This document shows positions 1 to 5,079 of a stretch of DNA of 5,804 bases, in pieces (position 1 is the stretch's first letter; every line of letters begins with the position of its first letter). A program made the position numbers and the translations under genes. Location of the stretch: the NCBI GenBank assembly GCA_964526635.1, contig CAZGLR010000167.1, forward strand, positions 1 to 5,804. Direction: 5' to 3'. The notes under the pieces are model-generated. The model was not told where the DNA came from, ran no database searches, and saw only the letters and a program-made list of their open reading frames with translations. Origin of the DNA: CAZGLR01 sp964526635. Lineage in GTDB: Bacteria > Zixibacteria > MSB-5A5 > GN15 > JAAZOE01.

Positions 1-402
1 ATTGTCACCCTCAATCTCGGGCAGCACCCAGCTACCGGTAGTATCCCGGCGAAGATGTATCCTCGGACCCTGCAGCGTGAGATTATGTATATTCCAGTTG
101 CCACGCAAAAAATCTGAAAATTCATATTTCATTCTAAGGCGCGGCAAAAAAGCTAACGTCATGGTATCGGCGGCATCGCGATATTTGACCGTAACGTCAT
201 TAAGCTGCAAATCATAGAACAGTGAACCCTCGATATCACCGATCGAAACATCAAGATTATACCTGGCGGATAGTTGCGATGCGAAGAAGCTGTTTGCCTA
301 TTTTTCGAGCAATCCCGACTGATACACCACAATCACGATGATAACAATAAACGTCAGGATTCCAAAGCATCCGATGGCGGGAATTTTGAATCGCTTGCGC
401 AT
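1..402 (-). CDS. TamB/AsmA-like envelope protein, N-terminal part, interrupted by an in-frame amber codon
   Basis: The 5' end of a gene that continues past base 1. The ATG at 402-400 overlaps the TGA of the upstream CMD gene (TGATG), which suggests translational coupling; no good Shine-Dalgarno site lies nearby. Residues 1-6 are basic (MRKRFK) and residues 9-28 form one hydrophobic membrane anchor. Codon 35 (300-298) is TAG. The same frame then stays open for 99 codons to the window edge and reads like the start of the TamB/AsmA-like family: residues 59-72 GSLFYDLQLNDVTV, then LRGNWNIHNLTLQGPRIHL and GSWVLPEIEGDN. Proteins of this family are anchored in the inner membrane and span the periplasm with a long beta-rich groove, serving outer-membrane biogenesis or lipid transport. 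The amber sits inside the homologous region, so this is a nonsense mutation, a sequence error or a recoded codon. The first in-frame ATG after it (162-160) would lose the anchor and conserved segment. Family call fairly sure; TamB versus another AsmA-like member is open. Confidence 0.72.
298..300 (-). other. In-frame TAG (amber) codon inside the TamB-like reading frame
   Basis: Read on the minus strand the context is CTC GAA AAA TAG GCA AAC AGC. The frame set by the ATG at 402 continues unchanged across the codon, so no frameshift is needed to join the two halves. The residue lost would lie between the membrane anchor and the first conserved family segment, where a hydrophobic or aromatic residue would be usual. 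TTG or TAT/TAC to TAG are single-base changes that would explain it. The five complete genes in this window end in TGA or TAA and none in TAG, but five is too few to argue for reassignment. Confidence 0.85.
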
Positions 403-1076
403 CAGGCCGTACCGTTTTCCTTCAGGATCCTGAGAGCCTTCAGACGATTGCGCCGCGGACAAAAATAGCGGCACATTTCGATCACATCGGCCAAAACCGC
501 GGGAGTGGCGCCGCAGTTAAGCGCTCCCCGTATATGAGCAAGAAGCTGATTATCATAGCCGCTCACGGTCAGGGTAGCCACCACGCACATTTCCCGGCGT
601 TCGAATGATAACCCCGGCCGCGACAGCACCTGGCCGTAACCATCATTAATCATCCAGGTTAAAATTTGCGGGGAGAAGGAATTGACATAGACGACCAGGC
701 GCTCAAACAGGCGGCCATATACTTTGCGAATCTTATGCAATCCGCTTCGATGCCATGATGTCACCTGGCGGGAGGTGTAGGCAGTCGGCAGGCGATGGCG
801 CGACCGAGGCCGGGAAATATACTCGGCCAAAAGTCGTGATGCCTCGATCATGGCCGGAAAACCGAGAAACAAGTGAATCTGGTACACAGTTTCCTGGAGC
901 TGAAGGGGGCTTACGCCCCGATCAAGGGACCGTTGTATGATCGCGCGCTGGTCATTGTCGGACCGTGCGGCAATCGCACCCGAAAGCAGCGGCAGATACA
1001 ACTCAGCCCATCCATGGTGACGTCCGAAGCTGTTTTCAAGACGTTGAAATTCTTTGTCGGTCAATGCGTCGGCCAT
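402..1076 (-). CDS. Carboxymuconolactone decarboxylase (CMD) family protein, two-repeat form without a CxxC motif
   Basis: A 224-residue, all-helical CMD/AhpD-superfamily protein made of two tandem repeats. Repeat 1 is about residues 25-87 (LYLPLLSGAIAAR, then QETVYQIHLFLGFPAMIEA). Repeat 2 is about 120-205 and is the clearer one: RPGLSFERRE (153-162), a small-residue helix, QLLAHIRGALNCGAT (177-191) and LADVIEMC (195-202). The AhpD peroxidase pair CxxC is absent from both repeats; the nearest cysteines are C164, C188, C202 and C206 (CRYFC), so AhpD-type thiol chemistry is not supported. The substrate is unknown. The chosen start is ATG 1076, 44 nt after the previous stop. A TTG at 1112 would add 12 residues (MPCCCHAHSLLS) of little family character; neither start has a clear Shine-Dalgarno site. 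The TGA overlaps the ATG of the TamB-like gene. Membership in the sigma cluster suggests a stress-related role, which is inference. Confidence 0.85.
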   Translation of the reverse strand: MADALTDKEFQRLENSFGRHHGWAELYLPLLSGAIAARSDNDQRAIIQRSLDRGVSPLQLQETVYQIHLFLGFPAMIEASRLLAEYISRPRSRHRLPTAYTSRQVTSWHRSGLHKIRKVYGRLFERLVVYVNSFSPQILTWMINDGYGQVLSRPGLSFERREMCVVATLTVSGYDNQLLAHIRGALNCGATPAVLADVIEMCRYFCPRRNRLKALRILKENGTA

Positions 1077-1120
1077 GCTGAGTAAGCTATGCGCGTGGCA
1101 ACAGCATGGCAAGTGAAACT

Positions 1121-2317
1121 TTATTGACCATCGTTGACCTGATGGAGAAGTCGTTCCAATTGGCGCTGCATGCGAGCCATCTCGCTGCGCAGGTGATCTA
1201 TCTGACGGCGCAGTTCGGCAGTACGGCGACCCGACGACGTCGCTGTCGCCGTGGCTTCACGAGACCCGGCCAGTCGATATCCATCGGGAAGCTGGCCCAG
1301 ACGCACCGGCAACGAGAAACGATCAACCCCGCGTAAACAGCCGAGAACAACGACACTGTCGGCACCGCTGCGGGCAATACGGCGTTGTAACTGACGGTCA
1401 GTGGTCACCCCGGAACCATCGATAGAAACGATTATATCACCCATTTGCAGTCCCGCCCGCGCCCCAGGTGAATTTGCCTCAACCGACGCAACGACAACAC
1501 CCTCCCCGCTGACCTGACCTTCGGGCGACACCAACTCGATCGCCAGCGTCCGAACCCCCAGATAACCCGATTCGAAGTCACCGTGGGTCAACACCCGGTT
1601 TGCCGCCGCGAACACTGTCGCCGCCGGCAGCACCAGAATCCCCCCCGCGTAGCCGCCCAGTGCCTGCTCAGTATTGATGCTGCCGGAACTGATCAGTCCG
1701 ATCATGCGGCCGCTCAGGTCAAACACACCTCCGCCCAAAAGCCCCGGTACAGCCGAACCGGACATGAGATACATACCATCGGACCTGCGCCCGGCAACAA
1801 TACCCAGCGTCGGATACCCATCCTGCCCGAAGGCATGACCATAAGCCAGCGCCATTCGTCCTACCGGCGGCGGGATAATCGAGGGCTCGATATAGGGAAG
1901 CTGAATGGAATCGGGAAGGCGCAGCACCACCAGGTTATACCTGCGATCCGAGCCAACCCGGGTAACCGATACCGGTATGTCGGCGATATGGACCCGAAAT
2001 GATTCATACTCATCAATATCATCGAGAATTGTAATGATATGACCGAGCGAGTCAATAACCACGCCACTGCCAACCGACGAATTAATCGCCGGACTGGTCC
2101 GTATCGTATTTCCGGGATACACCGGCATTTTCTGAGCCGGAGTCCGGGCTTCGACTGTGACAACCGCCGGGGCAACGACTGTCAGCATTCGGCTCAGATG
2201 TGCATCCAGCGACACTGCAACCGTCGTATCAGCGCTGTAGGCGACCGATGATGATATCGAAAAAAAAGCCGCCATCACAATCACGATGGCGGCTTGAATT
2301 TTATCCCGAACGGACAT
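1121..2317 (-). CDS. HtrA/DegP-like periplasmic pseudoprotease with one PDZ domain and a C-terminal coiled coil
   Basis: A 398-residue secreted protein. Residues 1-29 form a Sec signal peptide with probable cleavage after AYSA. The trypsin-like HtrA fold covers about 40-245 (VVAPAVVTVEA, GSGVVIDSLGHIIT, GGVFDLSGRMIGLIS). A PDZ domain covers about 251-340 (GYLGV, NSPGARAGLQMGDIIVSIDG). Residues 364-393 form a coiled coil with hydrophobics at L369, I373, L376, M380, M383, L387 and L390. The catalytic triad is gone. The His of the usual TNxHVV motif is D99 (GHIITILD). The Asp of DLAVL is N128 (YNLVVL). The Ser of GNSGG is L194 (GLLGG), and the preceding Asn is also Leu. It should therefore not cleave peptides, but may bind them as a sensor, chaperone or scaffold. 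ATG 2317 overlaps the anti-sigma TGA. A TTG at 2320 would add one residue and lies 9 nt after GGGAG, so it is a real alternative. Fold call strong; role inferred. Confidence 0.88.
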   Translation of the reverse strand: MSVRDKIQAAIVIVMAAFFSISSSVAYSADTTVAVSLDAHLSRMLTVVAPAVVTVEARTPAQKMPVYPGNTIRTSPAINSSVGSGVVIDSLGHIITILDDIDEYESFRVHIADIPVSVTRVGSDRRYNLVVLRLPDSIQLPYIEPSIIPPPVGRMALAYGHAFGQDGYPTLGIVAGRRSDGMYLMSGSAVPGLLGGGVFDLSGRMIGLISSGSINTEQALGGYAGGILVLPAATVFAAANRVLTHGDFESGYLGVRTLAIELVSPEGQVSGEGVVVASVEANSPGARAGLQMGDIIVSIDGSGVTTDRQLQRRIARSGADSVVVLGCLRGVDRFSLPVRLGQLPDGYRLAGSREATATATSSGRRTAELRRQIDHLRSEMARMQRQLERLLHQVNDGQ

Positions 2318-3009
2318 CAATAGACACCGCTCCCGTTTCCGGTCGTTCCGGCACCGGGGACCAGCAGGTAATTCTTGATTACCGGGCGAACGTGCAGCGC
2401 CGCGCTACCCGGTTGTATTGTTGACGACGATGCCAGAATAGAATGAGAACCATTGAGAAATTGTTCGGCCGTGTTGGAACGAAGCTGCCGTGAATACCCA
2501 CGCCAGCGATTATACTGCTCGACCATCCGTTCAACTGTCTTCCGCTCGTTAAGCAGCGGATTGTCGACCGGCTGGACAGTCAGATACCGCTGATCGAGAC
2601 CGGATGATGCATTTGTCTCGGTTAACACAAACGGCGCCGACGAGGGGCCGAAAATCGTATCGGAATAATTGAACCCAATTACAGTAACCAACAACAACAT
2701 GGCGGTCGCAGCCACCGTCGCCAGGCGCATCGTCCCGAAACGGGGAATCGCTCCCGGCAAATAAGCTTTGGTCTTTTTATCAGCCAGCTCCTGCCGACTG
2801 ATTCGCTGGAGCAGCCGTGTATTGAAATCATCCGATGTTTCCAATCTCGGCAACTCTTCTACCAGCGAAGATACCGACCTGACAACCATTTCTTCACGAC
2901 GACAGGAGGGACATGACTCTAAATGTGTGCGGACTTTATCAGTTAACGAGTCAGTCAGTTCTCCCTTAGAATAGGTTGACAGGAAGGAGCGCACCTTTCG
3001 ACAACGCAT
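2317..3009 (-). CDS. Membrane-bound zinc-finger (ZAS/zf-HC2) anti-sigma factor
   Basis: A 230-residue single-span protein. The N-terminal cytoplasmic part holds the ZAS zinc site C3...H29xxxC33xxC36 (HLESCPSC), the family motif for holding an ECF sigma factor inactive. A linker (about 40-92) leads to one membrane helix at about 94-113 (rich in A, T, L, V), then a periplasmic tail of about 115 residues with no family I recognise. The tail ends in GNGSGVY with a free hydrophobic/aromatic C-terminus. The gene starts inside the sigma gene (44-nt overlap) and has the best ribosome binding site in the window, GGAGGA 5 nt before the ATG. Family knowledge: partner anti-sigma factors are normally encoded directly downstream of their sigma factor, as here. 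The signal that releases the sigma, and any site-1 or site-2 protease, cannot be seen in this window. Confidence 0.88.
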   Translation of the reverse strand: MRCRKVRSFLSTYSKGELTDSLTDKVRTHLESCPSCRREEMVVRSVSSLVEELPRLETSDDFNTRLLQRISRQELADKKTKAYLPGAIPRFGTMRLATVAATAMLLLVTVIGFNYSDTIFGPSSAPFVLTETNASSGLDQRYLTVQPVDNPLLNERKTVERMVEQYNRWRGYSRQLRSNTAEQFLNGSHSILASSSTIQPGSAALHVRPVIKNYLLVPGAGTTGNGSGVY

Positions 3010-3568
3010 TCCGTTCCTCCAATCTCGGTTTCAACTTGTCTCGCAAAATAGAACGCGCCCGATTAACCCGGGACTTGACCGTCCCCAAAGGCACCGAGAG
3101 TATTCGGGCGATTTCTTCATACGGCATCTCTTCAATATCCCGGAGCAGAAACGCCGTTTTGTATTTCGACGGTAATTCAGTTATTGCATTTTGTATAGCC
3201 GGCCCGAGATTCGACGGTATCTTGGGATCGACCGACGTCTCGACCTCTTTGTTCTGCAGGTCAAAGATGTCAAAAAATTTGTATTTTTTCCGCTTTCGCA
3301 ATTCGTTACGGGCCAGGTTCAACGCAATTGTATACAGCCAGGTGGAAAAACAATGCTTGAAATCAAACGATTCACGGTGTGTATATGCCCGCATGAATGT
3401 TTCCTGAACAATATCCTCGGCCTCTTCCTCGCTGGAAAGCATCCGGCCGATGACGTTCATAAGACGATCACGATAACGGTCGACCAGCGTATTGAAGGCC
3501 ACCATGTCGCCGCCTTTGACCTTTCGAAACAGGTCGTGATCGATTTGTTTGGCTGTCTCTTTTTCCAT
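2966..3568 (-). CDS. RNA polymerase ECF sigma factor (RpoE-like, group 4 sigma-70)
   Basis: A 200-residue ECF sigma factor. Region 2 is at about 20-94 (GGDMVAFNTLVDRYRDRLMN, EEEAEDIVQETFMRAY, FSTWLYTIALNLARNELRKRK) and binds core polymerase and the -10 element. Region 4 is at about 121-183 (ITELPSKYKTAFLLRDIEE, MPYEEIARILSVPLGTVKSR) and carries the helix-turn-helix for the -35 element. There is no region 3 and no long C-terminal extension; a 17-residue tail overlaps the anti-sigma gene. ATG 3568 fits the normal family N-terminus, with only a weak GGA upstream. It is first in the minus-strand cluster with its anti-sigma factor immediately downstream, and the PDZ and TamB-like genes that follow point to an envelope-stress regulon. 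Auto-activation is typical of such pairs and a possible GGAACTT box lies upstream. Confidence 0.95.
   Translation of the reverse strand: MEKETAKQIDHDLFRKVKGGDMVAFNTLVDRYRDRLMNVIGRMLSSEEEAEDIVQETFMRAYTHRESFDFKHCFSTWLYTIALNLARNELRKRKKYKFFDIFDLQNKEVETSVDPKIPSNLGPAIQNAITELPSKYKTAFLLRDIEEMPYEEIARILSVPLGTVKSRVNRARSILRDKLKPRLEERNALSKGALLPVNLF
3015..3020 (-). promoter_or_regulatory. Strong Shine-Dalgarno site of the anti-sigma gene
   Basis: GGAGGA on the minus strand, 5 nt upstream of the ATG at 3009 and lying inside the end of the sigma coding region. It confirms the start choice despite the 44-nt overlap. It also shows that this organism uses Shine-Dalgarno initiation, in contrast to the pabB and DUF401 starts. 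Confidence 0.8.
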
Positions 3569-3586
3569 AATAAATCCGTGTTAAAA

Positions 3587-3616
3587 GTAGTACACTTCAG
3601 GCTTTCCGAAGTTCCC
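3587..3616 (-). promoter_or_regulatory. Possible ECF-type promoter of the sigma cluster
   Basis: On the minus strand GGGAACTT (3616-3609) matches the GAACTT core that many RpoE-like ECF sigmas recognise at -35. Sixteen bases later comes TACTAC (3592-3587), where a -10 would lie, giving a start near 3580 and a leader of about 12 nt. The -10 does not match the classic TCTGA or CGTC forms, so only the -35 half carries weight. A sigma-70 reading of the same stretch (TTGGGA then TGTACT at 18 nt) is also poor. Confidence 0.35.
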
Positions 3617-3656
3617 AAAATAAATTACTTTCGGAGCCCACGGTCAGTTGTACTAC
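3587..3656. repeat. Inverted repeat flanking the sigma-gene promoter region
   Basis: Perfect 8-bp arms GTAGTACA (3587-3594) and TGTACTAC (3649-3656), on the plus strand, 54 nt apart. The centre-to-centre distance is 62 bp, close to six DNA turns, so both half-sites would face the same side of the helix. The arm nearer the gene coincides with the predicted -10 position. This fits paired operator half-sites, but an 8-bp match at this distance may be chance. Confidence 0.4.
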
Positions 3657-3722
3657 AGATCAAGACGGTCTTTCTTCCCGTTTTATGGAACCGATTCTCA
3701 CGGCACTACCCGAATCGCGATC

Positions 3723-3747
3723 TAAGCTTTTGTAATACAAGTGCTTA
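3723..3747. repeat. 25-bp imperfect palindrome between the DUF401 and sigma genes
   Basis: Dyad symmetry around base 3735: outer arms TAAGC and GCTTA, then a 2-bp mismatch zone, then inner arms TTGTA and TACAA; 10 of 12 base pairs match (plus strand TAAGC..TTGTA.TACAA..GCTTA, allowing for the centre base). It begins 14 nt past the DUF401 stop. There is no run of T after it on either strand, so it does not look like an intrinsic terminator; an operator for a dimeric regulator is more likely. Shorter dyads lie nearby at 3662-3672 and 3692-3717. Confidence 0.45.
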
Positions 3748-3760
3748 TAATACTCACCGG

Positions 3761-4987
3761 TTATCCGCCCGGCGATACCAAATGCCACGGATACCCGCTG
3801 AAATATAGGGCAAAACCGAACAAAATCAAGATCATAAGTCCTTTGACCATAGTTCGGTACACCGATCCCAGGTCAGCCTTGAAATGCTCGGAGGATAAAA
3901 TAAGACAAAAATGAGTCGGTGAAATAATCATCCCGAAATAGCCGCATAAATAGGCAAAGAAAATATTCGAGGCATTGATTTCAGGCAAATACAAAAATCC
4001 CGCCAGGATAGGGAAACTCAGACCTACAAATGCCGCCACCATACCGGTCAGCAAGCCGCTGAGAAATGACACCAGGAAAATTACGGTAAACGGCGGAATC
4101 CCCAGACGTTCCACCTCGCCGGGAATACTTCCGACCGCCCCCGACAATTCGAGCAAATCCTTGAACACCAATATCCCGAACACCATGAAAAACAACCGCA
4201 AAGTGATATGCTCCCGCATTACCGGAATGACCTCACGCCAGCTGCCTTTATGAGTCAGTATCGTGGCCACCACCGCAATGCCCAGCGCCATCACGATATC
4301 CATGCCGGCAAACAGGGCCAGCACGACGGCCAGAAAAAACGGCCAGATAGCGCCGATAATCCCTATCACCGCCTTGATGCCGTTGCTTTTCGACGGTGTC
4401 TTTTCAATCTTCCGCAGGAAAAACAGATACCCCAGAAACGCCATAACCAGCGACATCGGCAGCCCCATTGCGGCGAAATCCTGAATCGGCAGCCCGGTGA
4501 TACCCGCCCCCAGAAGAATGCCCGGATACAACGGCCAGAAGAACTCCATGACATGACGGTACCAGTAGTTGGTAGCGGCCATAAATTGCGGGGGTTTATT
4601 ATCGCTTTGAAGGACTTCCTCGACCAGCGGCGCCGATAAAAGCGCTCCGGCCGGCATCGGCATCATCCCGATCGCCGCCGGCAGCACCGCCACCGCCGTC
4701 CGCTTTCCCCCGGCCAAATTTTGAGCGGCAATGGTTAACGCCTTCAAATATCCGATACGTCGCAGTAACTGCCCTAGAAACGTCACGATCACGATCGCCC
4801 CGAACAGCTGCCAGAATCCGGCTGATATCAATGTCCCGCCAACGCCCTGCACGACAGCTGCGACGGAAAAACCAAACAGCAGCGGCAAAAGCACGCCGGC
4901 GCCGAGAAGAAGATATCCGACAAATATCTTGCGGCGAATGCCAAAGATTATCAAAGCAAGAACAAAAAGCAGTTTCGCGATCGTCAT
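3761..4987 (-). CDS. DUF401 family multi-spanning membrane protein, putative transporter
   Basis: A 408-residue, very hydrophobic protein with about ten to twelve membrane segments, beginning with one at 3-17 and another at 22-45. Two pseudo-symmetric motifs mark the family: GMMPMPAGALLSAPLVEE (107-124) followed by NYWYRHVMEFFWPLYPG (140-156), and in the second half GYFGMIISPTHFCLILSSEH (349-368). In ion-transporter-like folds such conserved Pro/Gly breaks in each half form substrate-binding hairpins. The DUF401 family resembles anion/gluconate-type carriers, but its substrate is unknown to me. The start is ATG 4987. An in-frame TTG at 5023 would add 12 residues, but that TTG is part of a consensus TTGACA -35 box, so it is rejected. 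The neighbours (pabB divergently, sigma cluster 192 nt downstream) give no substrate clue. No terminator was found after the TAA at 3763-3761, so read-through into the sigma cluster is possible. Confidence 0.85.
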   Translation of the reverse strand: MTIAKLLFVLALIIFGIRRKIFVGYLLLGAGVLLPLLFGFSVAAVVQGVGGTLISAGFWQLFGAIVIVTFLGQLLRRIGYLKALTIAAQNLAGGKRTAVAVLPAAIGMMPMPAGALLSAPLVEEVLQSDNKPPQFMAATNYWYRHVMEFFWPLYPGILLGAGITGLPIQDFAAMGLPMSLVMAFLGYLFFLRKIEKTPSKSNGIKAVIGIIGAIWPFFLAVVLALFAGMDIVMALGIAVVATILTHKGSWREVIPVMREHITLRLFFMVFGILVFKDLLELSGAVGSIPGEVERLGIPPFTVIFLVSFLSGLLTGMVAAFVGLSFPILAGFLYLPEINASNIFFAYLCGYFGMIISPTHFCLILSSEHFKADLGSVYRTMVKGLMILILFGFALYFSGYPWHLVSPGG

Positions 4988-4993
4988 CGCGTG

Positions 4994-5023
4994 AACATAC
5001 CTGACGCACCCGGGGGCTGTCAA
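4994..5023 (-). promoter_or_regulatory. Sigma-70 promoter for the DUF401 gene
   Basis: Minus-strand TTGACA (5023-5018, perfect consensus), an 18-nt spacer, then TATGTT (4999-4994; T, A, T and final T match TATAAT). Transcription would start at about 4987, which is the ATG itself, so the mRNA would be leaderless or nearly so. This agrees with the lack of a well-placed Shine-Dalgarno site. Confidence 0.6.
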
Positions 5024-5033
5024 TCGAATTGAC
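5019..5033. repeat. Palindrome in the divergent DUF401/pabB spacer, likely operator
   Basis: Perfect 6-bp arms GTCAAT (5019-5024) and ATTGAC (5028-5033) around CGA. It overlaps five of the six bases of the DUF401 -35 box and lies just upstream of the pabB -35 box, so a bound dimer could affect both divergent promoters. TTGAC occurs three times in 31 bp here, once inverted. Part of the symmetry may simply come from back-to-back -35 sequences. Confidence 0.5.
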
Positions 5034-5042
5034 TGAATGGTC

Positions 5043-5071
5043 TTGACTTATCTTTCGGGCCATAGTAATCT
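5043..5071 (+). promoter_or_regulatory. Sigma-70 promoter for the pabB-like gene
   Basis: Plus-strand TTGACT (5043-5048), a 17-nt spacer, then TAATCT (5066-5071), which keeps the key first T, second A and last T of the -10. The start would be near 5078, 2 nt before the ATG at 5080, again giving a practically leaderless mRNA. A second TTGACT 14 nt upstream (5029-5034) has no matching -10 at a normal distance and may be part of an operator. Confidence 0.5.
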
Positions 5072-5079
5072 GCCTTTCG

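Noticed and set aside
274..468. Plus-strand open frame of 64 codons over the TamB-like start
   Set aside because: It is antisense to the coupled CMD/TamB-like junction and has no ribosome binding site or family features.
1077..1112. TTG start at 1112 for the CMD gene, adding MPCCCHAHSLLS with a CCC-H metal-like motif
   Set aside because: The extension has no family similarity and no Shine-Dalgarno support, so the Cys/His cluster is probably untranslated. It cannot be fully excluded.
3723..3747. Intrinsic terminator for the DUF401 gene
   Set aside because: The dyad has only a 5-bp outer stem with an internal mismatch and no T-tract on either strand, so it was kept only as a possible operator.
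3191..3808. Plus-strand open frame of 205 codons opposite the sigma gene
   Set aside because: It lies antisense to a clear ECF sigma factor, spans the intergenic region and the DUF401 end, and has no recognisable domain. It is a shadow frame.
4988..5023. TTG start at 5023 for the DUF401 gene
   Set aside because: The TTG is part of a consensus TTGACA -35 box, and the added residues precede the natural first membrane segment without improving it.
4599..5063. Minus-strand open frame of 154 codons overlapping the DUF401 start
   Set aside because: Its Arg/Asp/Gly-rich composition is typical of an out-of-frame reading of a hydrophobic gene; the DUF401 frame shows the family motifs.
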